DNA from: Rhodoferax lithotrophicus | Lineage (GTDB): Bacteria; Pseudomonadota; Gammaproteobacteria; Burkholderiales; Burkholderiaceae_C | DNA: 64,000 bases | NCBI RefSeq assembly: GCF_019973615.1 | Contig: NZ_AP024238.1 | Span: 4,051,989 to 4,115,988, forward strand | Direction: 5' to 3' | Part shown: one piece after another, positions 25,320 through 33,105 of the stretch | How the letters are laid out: each line of letters starts with the position of its first letter | How positions within the stretch are numbered: position 1 is the first letter of the stretch | Translations under genes and position numbers: made by a program | Notes under the pieces: generated by a model | Database searches by the model: none | Told to the model about the DNA's origin: nothing | What the model saw: the letters and a program-made list of their open reading frames with translations, nothing else

Positions 25320-26697
25320 GTAGAAAGCCAACCGAGTGGGCTGGCATGGGGGAAACAAGAAATCAAAGGACGTGACTTGGCTAATTCACTCCAAGGTGAT
25401 CAACTCAACGGCACGCCAAAAAGAACACTCTCGTAAACAGAGAGGTATCCGGTAAATGGAGGGAATTCACACAGCGATTTTGATTGGTGGCTGGGTGTTC
25501 AGGTGAATAACTGGCCGTGCCTGGGTGTTTAGTATTCAAAATACAGTGACTTACAGAAGTGGTAGTCAGTCTTTTGAAGATGGCAGATACCAATCCATTC
25601 AAGCTCGGCCAAGTATTAGGTCAGACATAGTATCCATAAATCAATGATTATTCCTTTTAGGCATCGACCTATGCCTGTTGGTCGTGTGAAATTATCGAGA
25701 TTCTGGTTGATTTCAATTCAGTCATTCTAAAGTGGCATCTATTTTATTGACATCTCAAAAATATACCTGACTGCATACTTAAATGCATAAATTAAGGTAT
25801 GTATTGAAATTTAATCACAGCTCATTTACTACCGCATCTTAGATATCAGATGCAATTTACTCAGAATTATGCTTTATGTTGGGTATAAATGTTTTACTAC
25901 CCAAAGATGGAACTTTGGATGCACGCGGTTATCATCTCGTCAATTCTGTATGTCATTTTTTGCATACCGAAATATAGATTTTCCAACCACATCCAAATAC
26001 GTCCAACTGTTGGAAAGATGAATAACAAACTTGCCTTCACATAAATCTACGTTGAAAATTAACCCACTGAGCCACCATTCGCACCAAGATTTCAATATGT
26101 CACGAAAAGGAGCACCCAACACATCACGCCATGGTGTGGTCAGTGAAAGTCATCCAACGTCCACAGTCGCTAAAGGATTCACCCAAAGTATTACAGCCAC
26201 ACCTTTACCTTCAACGACCCTCATTTTTCAACCAGTCCTGCGTCAACCAACGATGTCCATGCACGCAGCACTTCAACACCAAACCGTGAGAACTTTTCGT
26301 CAGTTTTTTGAAGCGCTTACCAGCAGTCAGATTCAACCAACCAGAGGGCAAACCACACAGCAACCGATTTACAGCCTTTTCTCAACAAACATAGGAGCAA
26401 TTCCACCGACCCAAAAACCCACTTCAACACTTCATTGGCGATAGCCAGCACTGTTTAGCAAATTAATTTGGATTAGAAAAACCAGTAGATCACCGTCACA
26501 ACGCTGCTATTTTTGCTACGGATAGCAGGAATAGCAGGTTTCAACAAGACCTATGACAGAAAAACAGCATCCTGGCGCAACTTCCAGGAAGCAGGGGAAG
26601 GTTTTGCCTGCTGTTTATCAGAGGTTTGCGCAACGAAACTACTTGCCCATGGCCGGTGGTTGGGGAGTCTTGCACCTTCGCACGAGCACTGAAAAAG
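25320..26697. other. AT-rich, gene-poor stretch
   Basis: No gene with convincing composition or ribosome site was found. GC content is visibly lower than in the flanks, especially at 25620-26080, which suggests a different origin. A 137-codon rightward frame at 26031-26444 is rich in Ser, Thr, Pro and Gln without domain character, and a 65-codon leftward frame at 25405-25602 is equally weak. It may hold transfer or replication sites of the element. Confidence 0.5.
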
Positions 26698-27414
26698 CTA
26701 TAGCCCATACCCACGAGAAACAGGTGGCCTACCTCGCCTAGACACATTGGGATCGAGGGGTGGGGGCATCTGGCTTTTGCCGAAGGTGCGGAAATCTCCT
26801 GATGCAGTATTTGCAGTGTCAATTTCAAATTCGCTGCAACGCTTAGTGATATAGGCGGCCACCCTCTCAATTAGATTTTTGCGAAGTTGAATATCATCTC
26901 GATGAATCATGCCAATGCCTAGACAGCCCTGAACTGACAACTTGTCTTTGTCGCAATTGCTGATGTAACAACGCCCAAGGCCTCCGGTGATGTTGGTCCA
27001 CAAATTGGCAATGGACATGCCTATGCCAATGTCTTCACGGCGCACAGACCCATCAAAAAGGGCCAGAAAGTGGAAGTGATAACCACCACCATAAGCACCG
27101 TACTCCAGTCCCCAGGCATAACCCACCAGGCCATGAAAAATAACTGGATTGCAACGCCGGTCACCAATCAACTGTTTGAGATGCCTTTGCACATCCTCAA
27201 TCTGCAGAAATTCACTATACCCTGGCTGATAACACAAGTCGATACGCACTACCAACATCCGTGAGTGGTAGTCAAACAAACGATTAATAAGGTTCGTTAA
27301 CCCATTGAGATTACGCTTGGCACTGTACCGCTGAGCATCCGCCATTCGATCATCGTATGTGGAGGTTTGGTAGGGGTAGTTGTAAAAGTCAGTGAAGGTT
27401 TGATTGCTGTTCAT
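26698..27414 (-). CDS. HUH Rep-like protein, inovirus Gp2 / YagK-YfjJ type
   Basis: A 238-residue protein from the ATG at 27414; a TTG at 27426 in frame is less likely. It carries the HUH endonuclease pattern: GGGYHFHFLALFDG with H113-x-H115, and downstream VAAYITKRCSEFE with the Tyr-x-x-Lys element at Y188-K191. An upstream LVVRIDLCYQ segment fits motif 1 of rolling-circle Rep proteins. The C-terminus ends GRGRPPVSRGYGL-like, basic. This is the architecture of the inovirus-type Gp2 and YagK/YfjJ proteins found on filamentous phages, satellites and cryptic prophages, where they are thought to nick an origin for replication. A large cruciform lies 403 bp upstream. Confidence 0.8.
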   Translation of the reverse strand: MNSNQTFTDFYNYPYQTSTYDDRMADAQRYSAKRNLNGLTNLINRLFDYHSRMLVVRIDLCYQPGYSEFLQIEDVQRHLKQLIGDRRCNPVIFHGLVGYAWGLEYGAYGGGYHFHFLALFDGSVRREDIGIGMSIANLWTNITGGLGRCYISNCDKDKLSVQGCLGIGMIHRDDIQLRKNLIERVAAYITKRCSEFEIDTANTASGDFRTFGKSQMPPPLDPNVSRRGRPPVSRGYGL

Positions 27415-27426
27415 GTCGATATCCAA

Positions 27427-28616
27427 AGAGTTATTGATGTAAATGCACTAAACTGTTTCAATGCAAACTATTTCCAATGGATATGTAAATAAATATCGGA
27501 ATAGCGAATCCTCGACTCACAGGCAACACCTCATCGAAGCCATTATTTAATGGTTGGGTAGCTTTGGTTTGAAACTACAACATGAACAGTGGATACTGAA
27601 GTATTGCATTATTAGCGACTACTAGGCATCACAACTGCATCGAACTTTGATTGATACGTGGCATCACTATGTATATATGTAACCAAGATGATTTCAAATT
27701 CCGATTAAAGCTTGTGTTGAAAGTCTCAGCTCGATCACAGGGAAGTTTATGGGTGCAAGCGTCGTCTATCAAAGCAATGTATTGGTGGAGGCAAACTGTG
27801 ATGAGCTAATAGCGAGCATTAAGGACTAGATCAGTAGTCTGATGTTTAGTCCTTAATGTCACAGCAAGCATCAAGTACAGTGGCTTTGCTGAATGGCTTT
27901 ACTTGACTGGTTCGAATACATTTAATAGCTGTATGAATGCTATGATTCAATACTAAGATTAACACTAAGACGCATAACTAGAATAACTAGAATACTTTAA
28001 AACCAAAATTCAACTGCAAATTCCAGCTCCAACATTCGGTGATTGAGCGATTAAATTTAATGGAAATTCCGTAGATTTTTATTGTGTGTTTATTCCAGAG
28101 TTATGCAAATGAATTGAGTGGCCTTTTGTGAGCATCGAAAAGTCTGAACTACTGTTCTTGTACACCTTGACAGCCTGAGAGTTGAGTGAACTAAGACCAA
28201 GACAGGAACAAGCTTCGACCATCACAACTTGTACGGCCTTGAATTAGGTTTGCAAACGAGGCTAAAAGTCCCCCCATTTGGGGGATTCCCTGCCTGGAAA
28301 GAACCTTGCAAAATGACCATATTTACCTTGACACGGCGACATTTCATCTTTTAGTATGAATTCTGCGTCAGAAGCTATTAAAGATATAGCGTCATGCGAC
28401 TTGTGTCTGGTGACAGTCGAGGTTTGGCTTGCGGCATAGGCCAAAGATGCTGTCAGTCTGCGCATCCAACCTGTACCGCGTTGATAATCAAACTTGGCTC
28501 ACAAACTTATTCACCCGGCAATTAAGGGTTGATAGCAAATATGTTGACCTACATCGGCTAGACAGCCGTTTATGTTCAACCGTTTCTTGCCGGATCAATA
28601 GTCCGAATCTATCACC
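27427..28616. other. AT-rich non-coding region, possible origin zone
   Basis: No credible gene is seen over about 1.2 kb. It holds the large cruciform at 27817-27858, a short tandem AACTAGAAT-AACTAGAAT at about 27976-27994, and a C5/G5 hairpin (28271-28284). A 67-codon leftward frame at 28262-28465 lacks support. Base composition resembles 25.6-26.1 kb and differs from the core genome. Confidence 0.5.
27817..27858. repeat. Large cruciform, candidate replication or nick site
   Basis: CATTAAGGACTA pairs perfectly with TAGTCCTTAATG (12 bp), and inside it ATCAG pairs with CTGAT around TAGT. The two-tier hairpin spans 42 bp, has no T-tract and lies 403 bp upstream of the HUH Rep-like gene. HUH proteins recognise and nick hairpin origins, so an origin role is a reasonable inference. 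Confidence 0.6.
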
Positions 28617-28865
28617 ATGCAAACCATCAACATTCATGAAGCCAAAACCCATCTCTCGCGCCTGATTGCGCAGGCACAACATGGCGAGCCGTTTGTCATT
28701 GCCAAATCTGGCAAGCCTTTGGTGATAGTGCGCGCCCTACCTACGGTACAAGATCAGGCCAAGAAACGGCTTGGATTTTTGAAAGGCACGATGCAGGTTC
28801 CCGATGATTTCGATCGCATGGGCAGCGACGCGATTGCCACCATGTTTGCAGGGGACAAGGCTTGA
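28617..28865 (+). CDS. Phd/YefM-type antitoxin
   Basis: An 82-residue protein with the Phd/YefM opening MQTINIHEAKTHLSRLIAQAQHGEPFVIAKSGKPLVIV, the DNA-binding N-terminal domain of this antitoxin class. The C-terminal part (LGFLKGTMQVPDDFDRMG) is the usual toxin-neutralising tail for PIN partners. It overlaps the following toxin gene by 4 nt. It should bind its own promoter and neutralise the neighbouring PIN ribonuclease. Confidence 0.92.
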   Translation: MQTINIHEAKTHLSRLIAQAQHGEPFVIAKSGKPLVIVRALPTVQDQAKKRLGFLKGTMQVPDDFDRMGSDAIATMFAGDKA

Positions 28866-29248
28866 AGTTCTTGCTTGACACCCATCTTTTAATCTGGGCG
28901 GCGAATGAACCAGAAAAGCTTTCAAGCAAAGCTGTTGCCCTGATGACCAACCCTGAACACGAGCTGCTTTTCAGTGCAGCCAGCATGTGGGAAATCGCCA
29001 CCAAAAATGGCTTGGGTCGCGCAGATTTCAAAGTCAATGCGCGTTTGCTCAGGCGTGGTTTATTGGACAACGATTATTCAGAGTTGCCCATCACCAGCTC
29101 ACATGCTGTCTTTGTAGAAGGCTTGCCCTTGATCCACAAAGACCCGTTTGACCGAATCCTGATTGCGCAAGCTACCGTCGAAGGCATCACCCTGCTCACG
29201 GCCGATACCACCGTGGCCAAGTATCCTGGGGCGATTAAGTTTGTCTGA
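28862..29248 (+). CDS. vapC: VapC-like PIN-domain toxin
   Basis: A 128-residue PIN-domain ribonuclease. Acidic metal-binding residues are at D6 (LLDTHLLIWA), E44 (SMWEIATKNG) and in DPFDRILIAQA plus TADTTVAKY. It starts at a TTG whose last bases overlap the antitoxin's TGA stop (TTGA), so translation is coupled. PIN toxins cut tRNA or rRNA; the target here is unknown. The pair is a standard type II toxin-antitoxin system and probably stabilises the island. Confidence 0.92.
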   Translation: MKFLLDTHLLIWAANEPEKLSSKAVALMTNPEHELLFSAASMWEIATKNGLGRADFKVNARLLRRGLLDNDYSELPITSSHAVFVEGLPLIHKDPFDRILIAQATVEGITLLTADTTVAKYPGAIKFV

Positions 29249-29345
29249 GCTACACAATAATTTCAAAGCTATGGTTTTTTGGCCAATGCCACTGGAATGG
29301 GTCGCGAATTAGTTTTTACAAGCCATTCTGATAAAGGCTTTGACA

Positions 29346-29681
29346 TCAAGCCGCAGCCAGCATCAGATGTCCAACTTCTGCCTTGGCAGGTCGGACTTTG
29401 ATCTCAATGTCGTAGCCAAGTCGGGTAAGGCAATCCATTAATTTGCGCTCAGACAGGTTTGTAAAGTCGCCGCGCATCATGTCAGAGACTTTGGGTTGCG
29501 TGATGCCCATGCGTTTGGCTGCTTCTTGTTGTGTCAAGCCCCCGTTGCTCATGGCTTTCCTGATCTCTATGACCAAACCTGTTTTGATCTTGAGCTTGTC
29601 AGCATCAGGCAGACCAAGGTCGGCAAACACGTTATCAGAACCCCGTTGCACTTCAATGCCATCAATCAGTCGGATTTTCAT
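29346..29681 (-). CDS. XRE-family antitoxin (HigA-like)
   Basis: A 111-residue protein with a helix-turn-helix of the Xre/Cro type (MSNGGLTQQEAAKRMGITQPKVSDMMRGDFTNLSERKLMDCLTRLG). It lies downstream of, and overlaps by 4 nt (ATGA), a RelE/HigB-like toxin gene. The toxin-first order is typical of higBA-like and DUF891-type pairs. The N-terminal 30 residues may carry the toxin-binding part. It should repress the shared promoter through the inverted repeat at 30049-30068. Confidence 0.88.
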   Translation of the reverse strand: MKIRLIDGIEVQRGSDNVFADLGLPDADKLKIKTGLVIEIRKAMSNGGLTQQEAAKRMGITQPKVSDMMRGDFTNLSERKLMDCLTRLGYDIEIKVRPAKAEVGHLMLAAA

Positions 29682-30040
29682 TTCCGCAACTCCTTTGCAA
29701 ACGCTTCAGCTATTTTCAGCCTTGCGTGGATGATGTCCATATCTTCTTTCGGCGTGGCGATGCCGCGCTTGCTTTTCTTCTGGAAGCAGTGAAGGACAAA
29801 CACTGCCTCGGCAAATTTGACGGTATATACGGCACGGTAGGTGCCGCCAGCATCGTCTTCCACCACCTCAAGCACACCAGCACCGCCAAAACCCTTGAGC
29901 ACTTTGGCCGCGTCGTGCTTATCGCCAGCCTGTGCCAACGACAAAGCGAAGCCAAAAAGTCGCCTTACGTCCGCAGGCAAGGCCATCAAGTCTTTATGGC
30001 TGCTACCTATCCATTCAAGGGATTTTTCGTTTCTGAGCAT
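29678..30040 (-). CDS. RelE/HigB-type toxin (phage Gp49-like, DUF891)
   Basis: A 120-residue protein from the ATG at 30040; an in-frame extension to 30157 would cross the operator and is rejected. Hallmarks are LEWIGSSHKDLMALPADVRRLFGFALSLAQAGDK, GAGVLEVVEDDAGGTYRAVYTVKFAEAVFVLHCFQKKSKRGIATPKEDMDII, the Gp49-like pattern with the R-A-V-Y and F-x-K-K-S elements. Such toxins are ribosome-dependent or free mRNA interferases. It forms a pair with the XRE antitoxin gene downstream. Confidence 0.9.
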   Translation of the reverse strand: MLRNEKSLEWIGSSHKDLMALPADVRRLFGFALSLAQAGDKHDAAKVLKGFGGAGVLEVVEDDAGGTYRAVYTVKFAEAVFVLHCFQKKSKRGIATPKEDMDIIHARLKIAEAFAKELRK

Positions 30041-30048
30041 GGACACAA

Positions 30049-30068
30049 ATATACATGTACTGGTATAT
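30049..30068. promoter_or_regulatory. Inverted repeat operator of the HigBA-like pair
   Basis: ATATAC, 8 nt, GTATAT: a 6-bp inverted repeat starting 8 bp upstream of the toxin ATG and overlapping an AT-rich promoter-like stretch. It is the likely binding site for the XRE antitoxin. Confidence 0.5.
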
Positions 30069-30192
30069 AACGTCAATGAGGAAAGTGGAAGCGTGCTCAT
30101 CTGATGCCAAACAATATTTTCAAAGCGACACAACCTGTCCGGTGGCAGCACTACCATTTGCCGTCAGAATTTTTTACGAAAGAAAGCTGTTC

Positions 30193-30279
30193 ATGTCTTT
30201 ATACATTGCTTCTTTGGAATTCAGCCTGAAACACTTGAGTGACAAGATGCAGAATGCGGCCCTTGCCAACCCGGCGTGA
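30193..30279 (+). CDS. Possible 28-residue leader peptide or small protein
   Basis: ATG preceded by a GAAAG-type purine stretch encodes MSLYIASLEFSLKHLSDKMQ followed by a short tail. It ends 33 nt before the start of the zinc-ribbon gene. The amphipathic composition is plausible but there is no other support, so this is a weak call. Confidence 0.25.
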   Translation: MSLYIASLEFSLKHLSDKMQNAALANPA

Positions 30280-30312
30280 TTGATCAGAATCGGCGCTTCA
30301 GACCGCACCACC

Positions 30313-30522
30313 ATGCCAATCCGTCCACCTGCGATCCACTTCACCTGCCCGGCTTGTGCTTGGTCAAAAACAACTGTACCTCGCAGTGGCGCACTCAGTC
30401 TGGGTGATATTTATAGCAGCTGCCCAAAGTGTGGCCATGAGCCACTATCAATGAAACCCGCCAACCTCGCCCAAGTAGCGCTTGGACAATTGATGAATGC
30501 GGTGAAAAAGCGGCGGAGTTGA
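30313..30522 (+). CDS. Small zinc-ribbon protein, paralogue of the one at 4455-4667
   Basis: A 69-residue protein from the ATG at 30313; a longer frame starts at a TTG 33 nt upstream. It has CPAC and CPKC knuckles spaced as in a zinc ribbon, the sequence FTCPACAWSKTTVPRSG and the tail MNAVKKRRS. The order of elements (MPI-P, CxxC-W, hydrophilic spacer, CxxCG, basic end) mirrors the small protein at 4455-4667. Function is unknown. It is the last small gene before the integrase and is convergent with it. Confidence 0.65.
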   Translation: MPIRPPAIHFTCPACAWSKTTVPRSGALSLGDIYSSCPKCGHEPLSMKPANLAQVALGQLMNAVKKRRS

Positions 30523-30576
30523 ATGAGCGCCTTACCTTGCAGCCTAATTCCCAGTCGCATTGACCCTCACCCGAAA

Positions 30577-32001
30577 CTACTCTGACAACACGTTGGGGGC
30601 TTCACCTGTGGCGCGACGATGTAGCAGGTTCAGCCGTTCCCCCAGTAACCCCCACGCCTCTCGCATAGCGCCTTCGTAGCTGGCACGTTGATAGATGCGT
30701 TTGAGCTTGTTGGGCTCGGTGTGGTTCAAACATTTTTCGACCACATCTGGCAACACACCTAACTGAACCATCATGGTCGCCGCAGTACGGCGCAGGTCAT
30801 GGGGTACCCAACGCCCTCCAGCCAACTCCAACGCGTGTGCATCTTGCGAACGGTTCTTCAAAATAGGCTTGTCATAACGCTGGCGATCACCCACCTGCTT
30901 GGTAGTACTTTTGCGGCACACAGATGCATTCAGTTCAGTATTGGGAAACAGCCACGGAGTGACACCAGTCATTGAGTGCAGGATTTGAAACTGACCCAGC
31001 GCGAAATCGCTTAGAGAGATGGTGTGTAGCTTGCCGTTCTTGGCTATAACTGCGGGTATCGTCCAAGTGCGCCGCTCAAAATCAACATGAGCCCAGTGGG
31101 CCAGTAGCGTTTCGCCGATACGCGATGCCGTACTGAGCTGGATCATCAGAGCCACTTTGGAGGTTTCGGTCAAACCAGACACCGGCAGTTTTTGAAAGAG
31201 CTCTATCACTTCCGCCTCTGTCAGCACCCGCTCGCGTTCGGTGCTGACACCGAGCTTGGCTTTGCGAATGACAGCGGTCGGGTCAGCTAACAGGTAATCC
31301 CGCTCCAGCGCCCATCCAAACATTTGGCGCATGTCCGAGAGTGTCTTTTTCTGCGTGCTGACACGGGGGCGATCCTCTGTTGCTCGGGCACGGATAGCAT
31401 CCAATATTCCTTGGATATGTGTCTTACGGACATCTTCGGCGGCCAGGTCGCCAATGACAGGAAACACGTCGGCCTCAAAGGAACGCAACACGTCGGAACC
31501 TCTCTTGACACGGTTACGCAAGTCCAAGTGATGCCATCGGTCAAACAGTTGGCGCACGGTCATGCGAGCTTTCTCCGTCGCTTGCAAAGCCAGGCGTGAC
31601 TGCTGAATCTGGATGGCTTCGGCAGCGTCTGCCTGAGCTTTGAGCTTGGCGGCTTCGATTTCAGCTTCTAGCTTGAGGGCAGCTGCTTGCTTGTCGGCAT
31701 CACGTTTTAGCTTGGCGCTCGCCCGGCGCTCGATAGGGTCAGTATGGGCCTTGACTTCGGCGGCGAGAATGTCGCGCCTGTCGCGTAGTGCCTTGAGACT
31801 GACACCACCCTTATCTTTCCAGGTGCCAACGGGAATTTGACGCAACTTGCCACTCACTTTGTATCGCCACACCACATAGACACTGACGACGTTATCGGCT
31901 GCCACACGAACAACACCGTACATGGACTCTCCCATGCTGATACGTTTACCGTTATCGGCGACTGTGAGTGCTTGTAACTCCCGAACTGTGATGATTGCCA
32001 T
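30577..32001 (-). CDS. int: Tyrosine-recombinase integrase (P4-like)
   Basis: A 474-residue integrase from the ATG at 32001; a TTG-initiated extension to 32040 is less likely. Order: N-terminal arm-binding DUF4102-like region, a long charged coiled segment (about 105-150), core-binding SAM-like domain, and a C-terminal catalytic domain with R (TASRIGE), H-x-x-R (VPHDLRRTAATMM), H (KCLNHTEP) and nucleophile Y (RIYQRASY). All catalytic residues are present. The gene reads away from the tRNA-Pro 3' fragment about 175 bp upstream of its start, the classic position of an integrase next to its attachment site. It very probably mobilised the DNA to its left. Confidence 0.93.
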   Translation of the reverse strand: MAIITVRELQALTVADNGKRISMGESMYGVVRVAADNVVSVYVVWRYKVSGKLRQIPVGTWKDKGGVSLKALRDRRDILAAEVKAHTDPIERRASAKLKRDADKQAAALKLEAEIEAAKLKAQADAAEAIQIQQSRLALQATEKARMTVRQLFDRWHHLDLRNRVKRGSDVLRSFEADVFPVIGDLAAEDVRKTHIQGILDAIRARATEDRPRVSTQKKTLSDMRQMFGWALERDYLLADPTAVIRKAKLGVSTERERVLTEAEVIELFQKLPVSGLTETSKVALMIQLSTASRIGETLLAHWAHVDFERRTWTIPAVIAKNGKLHTISLSDFALGQFQILHSMTGVTPWLFPNTELNASVCRKSTTKQVGDRQRYDKPILKNRSQDAHALELAGGRWVPHDLRRTAATMMVQLGVLPDVVEKCLNHTEPNKLKRIYQRASYEGAMREAWGLLGERLNLLHRRATGEAPNVLSE

Positions 32002-32176
32002 GCTCAACCCAACCAAATTTAGCCACACCGTTAGCCACACCGTTATGGCTGGCTTGTAGTGTATCTTGCTGGATCAAGCTGGACATCAAATCACATAAAA
32101 TTTACGTAACATATTGTTTTAATTATGTTTTATTAAATTATCTGGACGAAACTGAATCATTCTGGATACTGAGTTT

Positions 32177-32226
32177 CTTCGTTCGGGACGAAGGGGTAGG
32201 AGGTTCGAATCCTCTCATTCCGACCA
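32177..32226 (+). tRNA. 3' fragment of tRNA-Pro(CGG), attachment-site remnant
   Basis: The anticodon arm CTTCG-TTCGGGA-CGAAG with anticodon CGG, a variable loop, a T arm GGAGG-TTCGAAT-CCTCT, the acceptor 3' strand CATTCCG, discriminator A and encoded CCA are all present in order. There is no 5' acceptor strand or D arm upstream; the sequence before it is AT-rich island DNA. A truncated tRNA 3' half beside an integrase is the product of integration into a tRNA gene. The intact tRNA should stand at the far left end of the island, outside this window. The base before the T stem is A where E. coli proK has C. Confidence 0.85.
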
Positions 32227-32251
32227 TCCATTATGGTCAATCAAGCCCATC

Positions 32252-32279
32252 AAAAAGCCTCAGTTACTGAGGCTTTTTT
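32252..32279 (+). terminator. Rho-independent terminator after the tRNA fragment
   Basis: AAAAAGCCTCAG, TTA, CTGAGGCTTTTTT. This is a textbook terminator and probably the native terminator of the original tRNA-Pro gene, so it marks the start of core chromosome. The rest of 32280-32490 shows no gene. Confidence 0.88.
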
Positions 32280-32490
32280 GTTTTCTGACTGCAGCATACA
32301 AATGCTTGATCACACGTTCAGCCATTCTGCACACATCTGCCTGCCGGGATACATGTACATCAAGCTTTTCACACGGTGGCATGCCACCTCCTTTACCTGC
32401 AAGCGACGCAACTGAATAATAAATTTACCTTACTCGGCACAATTGATTCATAATTGCTGCACCGCAACATTTTTTCAACAAAGGTCTTTC

Positions 32491-32955
32491 ATGTTCAAAA
32501 ACACTCCCTTCGAAGCCGCCGCCAAAACACTGCAAGAAAGCGCCGCAAAATTTAATCCAGCTGCGGCACAGGAAGCCGTCAAGCCTATGATGGACAATCT
32601 GAAAGCTTGGGGCGATCTGGCCCAAAGCCAAGCCAAAGCCGCACAAGCTGCCGTGGCTGAAAGCATGGAAACGCTGAAAAGCAGCAAAGCTCCACAAGAA
32701 GCTTTTGATTCGATCAAAACTTCAGCAGAATCCAGCATGACTCTGGCAGCCAAGCATCTCAAAGAAGCCACCGCCTTGGGCGTAGCCCAATTCCAGGCCA
32801 GTATCGAAGCCTTGGAAAAAACCCACCCAGCGCCAGAATCTCTGGCCAGTGTCGCCAAAACACTCAAGGCCGCTGCCGCGACCATGGAAACTGCTGTGGA
32901 CACCGCCCTGAAAAATGGCGCTGCGGCTGTCGCATCCATCAAAAAACCTCGTTAA
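32491..32955 (+). CDS. Phasin-family protein
   Basis: A 154-residue, alanine-, lysine- and glutamate-rich helical protein without cysteine, starting MFKNTPFEAAAKTLQESAAKF. The repeated amphipathic helices (AVKPMMDNLKAWGDLAQSQAKAAQAAVAESMETL) fit the phasin_2 family, small proteins that coat polyhydroxyalkanoate granules. It is shorter than and only distantly similar to the second phasin at 60195-60740. It is monocistronic with its own terminator. Confidence 0.7.
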   Translation: MFKNTPFEAAAKTLQESAAKFNPAAAQEAVKPMMDNLKAWGDLAQSQAKAAQAAVAESMETLKSSKAPQEAFDSIKTSAESSMTLAAKHLKEATALGVAQFQASIEALEKTHPAPESLASVAKTLKAAAATMETAVDTALKNGAAAVASIKKPR

Positions 32956-33007
32956 GCCTGCGCGCAAGCGCTAGCTTGCCAACGCAGCATACAAGGCCAG
33001 ATTTGGC

Positions 33008-33049
33008 AAAGCGCGATACAGGTTTCACACCCTGAATCGCGCTTTTTTT
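33008..33049 (+). terminator. Terminator of the phasin gene
   Basis: AAAGCGCGAT and ATCGCGCTTT pair around an inner CAGG/CCTG stem, followed by TTTTT, 53 nt after the phasin stop. Confidence 0.85.
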
Positions 33050-33105
33050 ATGCTTCAACCTGGCTGGCGGATCGGTGATGAAATCACCCGTGGGACAATC
33101 TGCCC

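Noticed and set aside
26031..26444. 137-codon rightward frame in AT-rich DNA
   Set aside because: Low-complexity Ser/Thr/Pro/Gln composition, no domain and no convincing context.
28262..28465. 67-codon leftward frame
   Set aside because: No ribosome site or recognisable domain; its end is the C5/G5 hairpin in translation.
32101..32176. 5' half of the tRNA-Pro gene upstream of the fragment
   Set aside because: The sequence is AT-rich, cannot form a D arm and lacks the complementary acceptor strand.
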